From Alitta virens (taxonomy: Eukaryota > Annelida > Polychaeta > Phyllodocida > Nereididae), in NCBI GenBank assembly GCA_932294295.1, contig OW028584.1, forward strand, positions 4,356,907-4,420,906: DNA of 64,000 bases, read 5' to 3'. Position 1 is the stretch's first letter, and every line of letters begins with the position of its first letter. Under the pieces are notes generated by a model. That model had not been told where the DNA came from. It saw nothing but the letters and a program-made list of their open reading frames with translations, and made no database searches. Shown here in pieces: positions 36,471-47,100 of the stretch. Both the position numbers and the translations under genes were made by a program.

Positions 36471-36798
36471 GTTTTTGACCTAATTACACTTTAGTTATTA
36501 ATTGCAATTTTGTACACTTCATAACTCTGCCTAGAACAACTCAACATGGCAGGTGACTTAATTGTAATTATCAAAGGGGTTAACAAACTATCTCATCAAT
36601 TTTTCCAACAATAAAGCAAAATATACTAGCAGAAAGTCAACAGGTCAATAATGCCTCACATTGCGGCTGTTGTTACATAGAAAAAAGCAAAGAATCATGG
36701 GGGGAAACGCATGAAATTAATGGACAAGTTTATGAGGAAGTGGTATAGCACATGTTGGCAGAGCTAATGTTGGCAGTGAAACCAAGAATAATACTATA

Positions 36799-37012
36799 CT
36801 ATTCTTGGTGAAACGGTTAGATTTTGTTGACATATTTTGCGTTTAAAGTTTTTTTTCACTAAATTTAGGTTGAAAACGTGATGATACCACTTCCAACATA
36901 ACTAAAACGAATGAGGCAAAATTGTACTATGCTTGGTGAAACGGCTAGATTTTGTTGACATATTTTGCGTTTAAAGTTTTTGTTTCACTAAATTTAGGTT
37001 GAAAACATGATG
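36799..37012. repeat. 86-bp direct duplication, 128-bp period
   Basis: 36,799-36,884 and 36,927-37,012 differ at only a few positions (cttggtgaaacgg(t/c)tagat...). A 10-bp hairpin (accaagaata...tattcttggt) precedes and overlaps the first copy. Confidence 0.92.
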
Positions 37013-38124
37013 TCCACAGATGGCGCTCCGATCGCCTCTGCTGTTTTCTGTTATTTTGAGGGTAAAGTTCCAGAACTAGCACATATAGTCTACTTTTAAG
37101 TTTTATTTATTGAAAATAAGTGTTATACCCATTAAAATTGTGCAATATATCATTTATATGCAAGAACTAAGCATCAAACCAATTTTGTTTTTCCCACCAG
37201 GGGGCCAGATACAGTGAAACAGTAAATTCAGAAAATATGATTCTCTTAAACTATTAGGGCTTTAAAAACTATTTAAAAATTGGTAAATGCACCACCACTA
37301 TGTTTCTAGCCATATTTGATATAATCATGTCTCTCTCACATGCATTTCACCAAAATTTATGCTACTGATGTGCTTGGGAGTCTTCTCACAAGATATTTAT
37401 TGCCGTAGTTCTATTAATTTATTATAGTTACACATCATTATTACTATAAGTACCAAAATAAAAGAATTTAAGATAAGTTTTCTTTTTATAGTATCAAGAA
37501 ATTTGGTCAAGTAATTTTTTTTGACAATTGCAATATTGTATATCTCAGAAGTGAAACAAACTTGTTGATTTCCAGCAATTTATTGTACATGATACTGACT
37601 TGAGATAATAAACAAAAGAGGCTGTTAATCATTTTTGAACTGTAAACAATTGTACAATCCAGAGACAGCAGTAAAGTTTAAGCATTCATATTGACATTTT
37701 GCAGTATTTTCCACACCTGTAAAAAAATTATAGACAGCAATATATTATTTTTGCACTGCAAGCAGTAGCTTTAACTTGGGCATGTATATACATGACAGTA
37801 GTTTTAATTTTGAAGTAGGCTGTTGTTCACATGATTGAGGAAAATTGTCCAAATCTAGTTATTGATGGTTAATTCTTTGCAAGCTAGAAAAAATATATAT
37901 TAACAGGATAAATTAATCATCTGAACCGTTCAATGTTGACTTTTAGTCATATTCATGTGCATATATTATGCTTTGAAGACATTAAATATATTATCAAAAT
38001 CTAATTATCAATTAGAATTAATCTAGACTAGTTAAAATATTGAGTAAATATATTGATGTGAGAATACTTTTTGTCTATAAAATATCATACATCCCCTTTC
38101 ATTAAATTCGACGGACAATTTTTG
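37013..38124. other. Intronic sequence, no gene seen
   Basis: AT-rich without recognised features. Confidence 0.5.
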
Positions 38125-38340
38125 CTTTTAACGCAACGGAGGGCGGGGGCCTAGCTCAGAGGTAGCGCTCTGGGCTTCCAACCGCTGGGTCACGGGTTCG
38201 ATTCCCGGTTGAGCCTAAGTTGGATGGCTGTTTCCTCCTTTGTCTCATTGCCATGGTCTCTGCCTGTCCTAATTAGCCCAACTAGTGCATAAATACAGGA
38301 CGTAAAGCCCTAATCACCCACCCACCCTTTTAACGCAACG
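38125..38340 (+). mobile_element. tRNA-derived SINE, family A, copy 2 (most complete)
   Basis: The element at 38,139-38,326 is flanked by a 14-bp target-site duplication (cttttaacgcaacg). Its head is tRNA-like: ggggcctagctcagaggtag (D-arm/A box), a CTTCCAA anticodon-like loop (TCC), and GGGTTCGATTCCC (B box, T arm). A family-specific body follows (ttggatggctgtt, ctcattgccatgg, gcctgtcctaattag, aaatacagga). The acceptor stem does not pair well, so it is not a tRNA gene. It probably derives from a tRNA-Gly-like ancestor. Confidence 0.93.
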
Positions 38341-40284
38341 CTTGATAAAACAGGCAATACTGTTATTACCTGTATTTAATGCCTATTGTCTAGTTAATAA
38401 GGTTGGCTAGCTATATCTTTGTGTTGCACATAAAAAAAGCTTTCAAATGATGTATTATATGCCAAGAATGGTCTGTTCATCAGGTTCAACTGATGATTTT
38501 CCTCGGTAACGTACAACTTGATTAAGCAGCTTGTTGTGTACTTACCTGCATTGAATACCTACTATAGAATTAATTACAAGAAAATAATTATAGCAAGTTA
38601 TCTTATTGTATTACACTTGAAATAAGCTTTCAAATTATGTATTATATGTATATATTGCTTGAAAATTAAGTTCATAAATGTGATTTTTTCCTTTTAGCGA
38701 CTCTGCAGCCATGTTCAATACACTTTATTTTTGGAAAATCAGGGATCAGGCTGGAACCAATTTCAGGTGGGAGAAATATCCCATTACCAAGAATGAGAGT
38801 GGGATTTTTCCAGTTGTGATGGGATTTCTGGTCAACCATTAATCAGTGATTTTCTTGCGTGCATTGCCTTCCATTTTTTTGCTGATTGTGTTCTGCTTGA
38901 GAGCACCACGTGGTTTGAGTCTCACAAACGAAGTCAGACTAAACAAGTGGTGGATGAAAGGAGGACTCTGATTGGCCAGAAATGGCTCTGCTCTCATTAA
39001 CCAGCCAATCAGAATGCAGCTTACTTGACTGTTGTGAACGTGGTCACTACATTCAAGCGTGAAAACAGTTGTCAATATTTCAATGTTTTGGGCAAACTTT
39101 GCGCGATTTTTGCCCATTATGACATGATCTAGTGGGATAATTGAGAAAACAATGCGCAAATATCACAAATGCGCGGTCCAACCTGATCCCTGAAAATAAC
39201 TGTATTTCCAACATTATATAACCTTTTCTAGAAGTAATCATTGGGTATTTGAAAAATAATGACTATGAATGTAACCAGTTATATTTTTCCAACTCCAACG
39301 CTCCGAAGTAGCACTTTTGAGGCTTTGTAATATATAAATAAGATCAGTTTAAAATCTTTAAACTACATTTTCATAAAGAACTATGTTGCTTTTGAATGTA
39401 TCTTAAATATAATAAAGATACACTGCATATTTCCTATTTTACAGCCCTTTAAACAGGCTCCTTCAGAACATCTGACCGAAGTTGCGTAGCAGAGTCGGAA
39501 AAATAGCCATTTTTGACGCTTTAAAATGGCTATAACTTCGCCAATAATTAAGATTTTTACATAAATAAAACAGATATAGAAACCTCTTCTCAAGCTCTTT
39601 CAGATGAGCTTATTCTAGTATTGAAATTCGAAATTTGGTTTAACCACCTATTTATTGTCCTAATTTTGGAACAGATATGAAATGATCTGACAATTATTAA
39701 TTGTCCGCCAAAAAGGATGACATCGCCGATTTTTGGTCGGTAAACTTCATCGCCATTTTGCCCTGAGAATTATGGGAAAATAGATTCTGATGACATCACA
39801 ACAGTTAAGTGACGTAGTTTGTTTATGACGTCATTGCAGGAAACTCATTTTCATTTTTATAATCCTATTATTCACGAAAATAGCGCCGTCAGCGAGGGCG
39901 AATTTAATAACAACAAAGATTAAAACCAACTCAGGTTTGTCATTATGACTAATGATAACAATTCCTCTTCAAAAAGTACAGACAAGTGTGTCCAGTTTTG
40001 TTAGAAAACATAATTTCAACGCTTTTGAAATAGAATTGTTGTGAAAGTTTTTTAAAGGCAAATCGGCTCATCTAATGCTATTGTTAAGCATCCACACAAA
40101 ATCGGCCATAACTTCAGATCTGCTGGACAGAATTTTATAAAACTTACACTATGTTGATCCACACGACTTCAAAAGATGAATTACAGCTAGATACTGAGTT
40201 GACAACGTGTTAATCCAGCGTTTTAAGTCATTTTCTACCCCAGCGAAACCGGACATGTCGTCCTGCTCAACAGCCATTAGGCCG
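38341..40284. other. Intronic sequence, no gene seen
   Basis: A CCAATCAG-containing stretch (near 39,003) resembles one near 32,395. No exon was found. Confidence 0.5.
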
Positions 40285-40289
40285 GGTCA

Positions 40290-42075
40290 GTGTAAAATGC
40301 GGACCACGCAGACTATGCGGAATGCTAGTCGATTCGGCCTTCGGCCAGTTTGGCCTGGCCGAAAGGACCCGTTTAACTGAGTCGATTCGGCCTACGAAAA
40401 AAGTCGGTTCGGCTCCCTATACATTAGCATTGAGGCCGCTAAGAAATAGATTATCTTGATACCTAATCATGATAGAATGATGATATTTACACCTACTTGT
40501 TCGCGGTAACGAGCCCTTTTAAAACAAAACTATTTTTTTCTGCAATTTTATTTAAATTAAAGCATTGCATTCACTCAATGTCAAAGAGGTAAAAACAATA
40601 AAATGACAAAGCAATATATTATATATAATAAATACTTTAACAACTGTAAATAAATAAATATTACAATTGAGTCACATTGTAGTGTCTAACCCGTGACAGG
40701 ACCATGGAATTTATATTAGAGATTTCTTTAAAATGTAGGCAGACTAAAGAAACTGGATTATCTTAATCTTGCTTTAACATGGTGTACAACCTTAATATAG
40801 CCTATACATAAATGTGAGTTTTATTTGTTTTTAGTATGTGTTTTAATTTTTACACTTGCATCATCTCATTCATTCAAGTAATATCACAAAGCATTTCCAA
40901 TTGCATTCAATTCTTTGTTCCTTTATTCAGTGCATGAAATCATCAATAATTGCCAAAAAACAGATTCCTTACATTTAGGATTGCACTTAAACATTAGCAT
41001 TGGATATTATTTCATTATAAACATTAAAACCGATACCTTACATTGAAGATTGCACTTAAACCAGGACGCCGAAACGTCTCAATTATGGGGCCGAACCGTC
41101 TCATTTTTGTGGTTGATTCGGCCCCCATACAAATAAATAAGGAGCCGAATGGACTCAGCTAAAAAGCCAAACCGACTCAGCTGGCAGGCTGAATGGTCTT
41201 GTTTTGGCGGGGCCGAACAGGCTCAAGGCCAATTGTCCTGCTACCACTATGCGGACCAGCGCTAAACCAACACAGAAGGGGGCGCTCGCTTGTTGGTAGT
41301 TCAACGGAAGGTATAATGTGGAACAAACTCATCTGATATAGGGCATCGTGCAGACCACACACACATAATATGAACTTAAGTTGACTACACAAGATTAACC
41401 TAAAATATTTTGCTGTATTATAAAGGAAGACGGAATATGTGGCTCAAATAATACAACAAAGTTATGTCCATGGAATTAGCAATGAAGTAATTTTAAAGGC
41501 ATATAATTAAAGGTCATTTAATTTATAATCTTTACTAAACCTGGTTCCACACTAGGCCTATGTAATACTTACATAAAACTTGGTCTGCGTTTTCTCAGAC
41601 TTTGGTTTGCACTTTCTCAGACCTGGTCTGTACTTTACTAAACATTTTCTTGGACCTGATCTGCACTTTATGAACCATTGTTTGCACTGTCTTACAGTTG
41701 GTGGGCAATTTTCAGAATCCTGATCTGCACCTTGTTGGAAATCCTGGTCTACACTCACCCAAGCACATTTTGCAGATCTGCTTTGCATTTTTTTCCAGAA
41801 ATTGTCGGTCGGCAGACTGCACTTTCTAAAGTCCATGTCTGCACCTTAAATTTCTAATAAAGTTGTCCTACATGTATACACTTCCAGACCTGGCAAGACT
41901 TTGATTGTACACTCTCTGAAATATTGATCTGCATTTTCTCTGACTTGATCACCACTTTCCCAGACTATCGAAACAACACATTATGAAGTAGATCAAGAAA
42001 TAAGTCAGGAGGGTAAATAAATAATTATTTAAATAATTTCGCTGGTCCACATGATCCACATGATCCACATTTTAA
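40290..42075. mobile_element. Outer foldback element, family C (interrupted)
   Basis: The left end tgtaaaatgcggaccacgca is reverse-repeated with divergence at 42,040-42,075 (gctggtccacatgatccaca...). The interior holds an array at 41,560-41,960 of degenerate units reading, on the minus strand, gtgcagaccaggtctgagaaa. A second copy, with array and flank in the opposite order, is at 60,781-61,480. A 924-bp element has inserted into the left terminal repeat. Confidence 0.75.
40322..41245. mobile_element. Nested foldback element with 10-bp target-site duplication
   Basis: It splits the outer element's terminal repeat. Actatgcgga occurs at 40,312-40,321 and again at 41,246-41,255, and removing the insert restores an uninterrupted outer end. 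Its own ends (tgctagtcgattcggccttc on the left; ggtagcaggacaattggcct read backward from the right) are imperfect inverted repeats. Both flanks carry repeated gtcgattcggcc-like motifs. The centre is ordinary AT-rich DNA with no transposase. A decayed fragment of the right end lies at 53,040-53,140. Confidence 0.8.
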
Positions 42076-42396
42076 GTTAGCGCATGTCAGTAAACGAACA
42101 TGACGATGGTTGACATGAAACTGATGAAAATCGCTTTTAAAAGACAGAAATTAAGAATTAACACAAAACCGAGTATTTACATATATGCATTGAATGATTG
42201 TATTGTGAAGTTTGATGGTGTGTTATGACGTGGGCTGAGCAATTTGCAGATCCATTTCACAACCGACTAGTGTTTCTGACCCAGTTCACTGGGTTCACCT
42301 TGGACTAATCCAGTAATTGAACTCTTAAACAAAATTGTGTACTAGAGGCCAAGCATCTGGGTAACGACCGGGATTAACTAGAGGCAAACGTTATGA

Positions 42397-42575
42397 TGAT
42401 ATTAGGCTTAATACTGCACAATTTTACTCATTATCCCATGGGTGGGGTTTTCACTAGCCTCAGCATAGACACAGAGTACAAGGCACATCCAATTTAGCAA
42501 AATACATCCAGCAGCTGGGATATAGCTCATGAAGAGTGCCCAGGCCAGTATACGAACCCAGGACTTTGTCAAATT
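42397..42575 (+). mobile_element. SINE-like family B copy
   Basis: Contains cccatgggtggggttttcac, gcctcagcatag, agagtacaaggcacatccaa, catccagcagctgggatata and gctcatgaagagtgcc in the order of the 20-kb copy. Confidence 0.75.
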
Positions 42576-43539
42576 TTGATAACTTAAAAAAAAATAAATC
42601 AATACTTTGATCCTTTACCATAAAGCTGTTGCTCTAGGTCTATTCCCATTTACAAAAAAAAAAGCTAATTCAAAAATTACAAAAAAAATAATACTTTTGA
42701 AACCAAATTTCATATGATCAAGATAGAAGAAATTTTCGTTGATTCGACATGATCGTTGTCAAATACACGTTACACATTACAATGCAGATTAAAAATTTCA
42801 AAGTTGTAATATTCAAACAAAATTTACTTATTTTATAATATTAAAAATTGCAATCTTTCATGAGGTTATTACCAATTTTAATTATATTAATCAACATTAG
42901 GAATAATGTATTATTATTTACACTCTGGCACACTCTATTCACTTCATAAAGTATCTCATAAAGGGATGCGATAATGTGCAAAAAATGTGATTGCTCTGCG
43001 TTCATATTAGCATTGACATAATTATAATAAATAGGACGTCAGAAGTGCTATTAATTAATCCCATTGTCACGTAAAAAATATTTTTAATTTGCTCAGCGTA
43101 TGCTGCATTTACAGCTTTATTGATAGCGTCATTTAAAAATCGATCCACAATGGGAGATCTTAGAGCCAACAGGGGGAGCTCCATGCTGGTTCTTTGATGA
43201 CATAATCATACAATCATGTCAACGAGTGCATTGATGACATCACAATGCTAGTGAGGACCGGGGTGTAGTTCCCCCTGTTTCGTCAAAAGTATCCCATTGC
43301 GCAAAAACATATTTCCCTTATAATTACACAAAAATTATTATTTACTCTTTCAAATTTTGTTTAACACAATGAGTTATTTGCCAAACACACTAATTTGCAG
43401 AGAACAGAAGAGGTTGCTCAGAAACCACAACCAGAACGAGGCTGACAGATTGGTTGCTAAGTGACATCACCATTTCACGCCAAAAATGCTTTTGTCAACT
43501 TGAATCACAACAAATTAATGACTGCTGTAGTTCTAATCT
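42576..43539. other. Intronic sequence, no gene seen
   Basis: AT-rich without recognised features. Confidence 0.5.
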
Positions 43540-43827
43540 TTGATAAAAATGTTATGCATAGTGGACGTTATTAATGTAAATAAAATAGTGTAAATAAAAT
43601 AAAATTTTCAATCAGCTTTTACACAAGTACCCCAGTTACAAAGTACCCCAGTAACAAAGTAGTGTGACAAAATATTTTATATTATGTAAATATCAAGTCA
43701 AATTTTTCATCATAATTTCATGAAACCAGTTGTTTGGGCTAATTAAGAAATAAATTTAAAGGGCACTAGTTAAAAAAAACATTTGTATAGTTTTCACAAA
43801 TAAATGACGGCGGTGCTCATTTTTAAT

Positions 43828-43905
43828 AATAATAATAATAATAATTTCTTTTATAAAGCGTTCATACATAAAATACAGCTCTGAATTGCTTTACAGATTG
43901 TGAAG
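43828..43905. repeat. Dispersed repeat with (AAT)n head
   Basis: (AAT)n followed by ttcttttataaagcgttca and ttgctttacagattgtg. This resembles the common invertebrate repeat type in which an (AAT)n tract precedes an 'aaagcgctttaca'-like end. Confidence 0.45.
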
Positions 43906-44782
43906 TTTTTTTTAATAAAATTATAAATACAATAAAATCATAAAATATCAATAACAAATTTTAGGTTTTTTTTTTTTTTAATTTAGGTTTTTTAAGGCAA
44001 GAAAGTTGTTTATTTTTTATTTCTACATATTTTGAGTAATTTCCAATATACATATGTAATGGGGTAAATCGCCAAAGGTTAATTTTTATTCCCTATGGAC
44101 ACAAAAATGTTTTATTTTGCTTGCCAAACTAAATTTGGTAAAAACTAGTGATTATGTTCATATTAAATGGACGGCAAATATGGGCATGAATTGGGTCTGC
44201 TATACTGCACTAAACCTGAAATATCACCAGTCATGTGACTAGATGTAATTCAATTAAATTATCACATAACAAATAAACCACTGTCCCAGCATCCTAGTAT
44301 AGAAAAAAAAATTGGTCTGCCCAAAAATAATGTTGTTCTTTATTTTAGTAATGCATAACAATATTAACATGACATCTTATTAATAAATGTGTAACCATGG
44401 CAACCGAGTACCTATATACACAAATGTCATGCACTGTCAGTGTCAAAGTCAACTTATTTTCTGTCTAGGTTTTTTGCTTTTAATAAAATTTCAAATATTC
44501 TTTCAAACTGTTAATTGTTGTTTACCATGGAAACAGTTGCTACGCCGCCTACGGGCAAAAATCAACATTTTGGGAAATTTATTAAAAATAAAAACTTAAT
44601 AAATAAAATTAATCATTTATTTTATCAAAATTGTTTGCTTTCAACACTACATCAGATCATGAAAAGTGTCAAATATAATGCTTAGCAGCCATCTTGGAAT
44701 TGGCAGCCATCTTGGATTTTGGCAGCCATCTTGATTATTTTCTAAAATATTTTAATGAAATAAATAAAGTAAATTCACTCAC

Positions 44783-46457
44783 CTGGACAAAGGCCTTGCT
44801 CACCACAATGGCCAACCGGCAACTGGGGGGCAGGCAGTCGATCATGTTCCACTCAAATGCAAAATAAGTCAATATAAATCTTTTCTTATTCCAAGTTTTC
44901 AGTGTTGAGTATTGCATGGATTTGTGCAGAGGAAGACGATCACCCTCCAACATCTCTCCCCGATATCTCGCTGCTTCTTTTGGGGTGTATCTCTGATCAA
45001 CGAGGACAGCGACTACATCGAGAGAGACTTCCATTCCTTTGCAAGAACCATTTCTTTCTCTGATTAACTTCCACGGACCTTTGACTACAACCGGTCGTAG
45101 GTCAATGCCCTCCCAGCTGATCTTGCCCAGGGCCTCAATCAGACTCAAGTTCAGTTCAGAAAAGAATTCATATTTATTCCACTTCACTCCTGCAATATAT
45201 ACACTTCTTCCTACTATTCCTCTTCCATCATAATATCCATTGACACAAAGCTGAACATCTCCCTCGTCCAGTCGTCCACTCTTCAATTTCTCTCTCATGC
45301 TTCCTCCAATTTGAATTTTAGCGTTTTCCTTGAATTTCGTCTTTTCTACCAAACGCTCAAAAAGTTCCACGAGTTCTTTACTTAAATCTTCCGCTTCTTT
45401 TTCTGATAAGACTAGCATCGGTTTAATTTTCTCAAGAACTCCTTCATTTGCTTCTATTACTCCGCGACAAAGTTCTTTATGTCTGACGTCAGGTTGGGGT
45501 TCACTAGCACGGCTTCCAAGATCTTGTGGGGTAAATCCAAATCGATCAACGACATTTTCATTATTCCTAAAACGTAATAGGAATTCAATTGCTCGTTCGT
45601 TGCGGTGCAACTCTGCCAGATGCAAAGGGGTGCACCCATCAACGTCTTTTGCGTCAATGTATTTCTCGATTATTTTAGGAGGAAGAAATTTGAGAGAGTC
45701 GAGGAATAAAACGGCCAGATGAAGGGGACTTCTTTTCATCCAGTTATAGTAAACTAATCTTCCAAGAAAGTCTTTCCTTGGCAGGCACATGTCTTTGAAT
45801 GATTCTTCTATTAATTCTTCACTGAATTTTTCACGTTCATTTGTCATAAAAAGGAAGCAATTTATCAGTTTTCTTGATTTCAAACATTCTTCCCATTTGT
45901 CGTACATCCAATGCACCAGTTTCCTTCCTAACTGAATCATTTCCTTAGAAACTGAATGAAGTTCTCCCAGGAAATTCAGATCAAATCCAGATTCCAAAAT
46001 CATATTTTGAGTGAAAGTCTTTTTCCTGCTCATTGAAACAAGAATCTTCAAGTAAGACAAAGTCCACTCTTCACTCCTTGTTAATTCTTTGGTCTTTGAT
46101 AGAATCTCTTTCAGCTGATCATCTGTGGGTTGTGCTCCACCCTCTGCACACACACTCAGCATTTCCACAACAATCAATCTAACATTGAACCATTCAACAT
46201 AATCTCCAGGGAATATCGCATCCCATACATGTTGGGCAGTGTGTCTGTTCTGCACTATAATCCTCACTATAATCCTCACAATACCCATGAATCTTGGATT
46301 GTTCATCTTCTTCAAATTCTTCTTGGCTGTATCATTCAGTTTCATCTCGTACGAATGCGATACCCAGTTTGTCACAGTTTTTGTCAAACTCAGCAACTTC
46401 TCAAGTTTCTCCTGTGTCCATTTTATTTCTCCAAATTCTTGCTCAATCCATCTCAGT
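44783..46457 (-). CDS. Ankyrin/cGAS-like nucleotidyltransferase (candidate cGLR), exon 2
   Basis: A minus-strand exon of 1675 nt from a ttttgcag acceptor to a CCAG|GTGAGT donor, encoding residues 16-574 of the modelled 728. Residues about 17-250 are helical with no domain I recognise. Residues about 257-330 hold ankyrin repeats (RSPLHLAVL, DGCTPLHLAELHRNERAIEF, FGFTPQDLG). From about 395 the Mab-21/cGAS nucleotidyltransferase core follows: GGS at 400-402, then DEGD with acidic residues E414 and D416, and the third acidic residue D496 in EVSLDVVAVL. In this family these coordinate the two metal ions, so catalysis is plausible. The fold continues into the last exon at 18,322-17,858. Family members make cyclic dinucleotides after sensing nucleic acid or other ligands and signal through STING, but some Mab-21 proteins are inactive. 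The function here is inferred. Confidence 0.9.
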
Positions 46458-46888
46458 CTGCAAAATAAATAATTATGCTTTAGATTACATCAAATAAAAT
46501 AATTTTCAGTACCTAATTTTTCCCACAGCTTTTTAATGATAAAGCTCATGTAACAATATACTAACATATCAATTAAAACTAAATACTAATTATGATCATA
46601 TTCAGTCACTAAACTGTTTAAAGTAAATATATCAATATTTTACATGTTTATGCAAATTATGGTCATTTTAAATTTACTGAATATGTCAACTTGACTCAAA
46701 ATTACCAAAAAAGGAAAAAAAAATCAAATGCTATAATTTTTAGTGGACAAATGATTTTCAGTTAGAATGACATAAAATTCATTTTCAACAACAATGTTAA
46801 TTTTTTCTGATGACAGTGATGTGTTGCTTTGACATTTGTCTGTCATTCTCAATTTGTTGACAAAAATGTCAGGCATGTCCCATCTCAC
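46458..46888 (-). other. First intron of the cGLR-like gene
   Basis: A 431-bp phase 2 intron, GTGAGA to TTTTGCAG on the minus strand. The split codon AG|A gives arginine. Confidence 0.8.
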
Positions 46889-46935
46889 CTGTCAAGATTG
46901 CTCCTGAAATACTTGACACCTTCACAAACATCCAT
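46889..46935 (-). CDS. Ankyrin/cGAS-like nucleotidyltransferase, exon 1 (start)
   Basis: On the minus strand ATG at 46,935 opens 15 codons (MDVCEGVKYFRSNLD) and two bases before a consensus AG|GTGAGA donor at 46,888. Phase 2 matches the acceptor at 46,458, so the frame continues as ...NLDRLRWIEQEFGEIKW into exon 2. An in-frame TAA lies immediately upstream of the ATG, so translation cannot start further 5' in this exon. A TATA box sits about 90 bp upstream. No signal peptide is present, which fits a cytosolic protein. Confidence 0.8.
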
Positions 46936-47022
46936 TTAACACTAAACAGCTAGATAACTTGAATAAATCTAAAAAAGCACAAACCACAACTTGTCACTGA
47001 GCCTGCTCTCTCCAAACAGCAG

Positions 47023-47032
47023 CTTTTTATAA
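47023..47032 (-). promoter_or_regulatory. TATA box upstream of the cGLR-like gene
   Basis: The minus strand reads ttttataaaaagctg, a good TATA box, with the start codon about 90 bp downstream. The transcription start would lie near 47,000, giving a 5' UTR of about 65 nt. Further upstream, near 47,050-47,095, are three half-palindromic gtgatgtcatc/gtgacgtcacc/ggcgtcacc motifs (CRE/ATF-like). Confidence 0.55.
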
Positions 47033-47044
47033 AATGTTCCACAG

Positions 47045-47100
47045 TGATGTCATCAAAACAAACAAGTGACGTCACCAAACCAACAGATGGCGTCACCATA
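47045..47100. promoter_or_regulatory. Cluster of CRE/ATF-like motifs
   Basis: Three related sites occur within 55 bp: tgatgtcatc, tgacgtcacc and tggcgtcacc. They are spaced about 20-22 bp apart and sit just upstream of the TATA box on the minus strand. They may be a short tandem duplication serving as upstream promoter elements. Confidence 0.4.

Larger units (their letters stand above)
18323..44782 (-). other. Proposed 26.5-kb second intron of the cGLR-like gene
   Basis: GT (at 44,782-44,781) to AG (at 18,324-18,323) interval in the minus-strand gene model. It is filled with mobile elements, a LINE fragment and a broken partial copy of exon 2. Its length is the main uncertainty of the model. 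Confidence 0.55.

Noticed and set aside
38139..38220. tRNA gene
   Set aside because: Same SINE family with a 14-bp target-site duplication; acceptor stem not paired.
45330..45722. 130-codon plus-strand frame opposite the sensor exon
   Set aside because: Antisense shadow of the well-supported exon 2.
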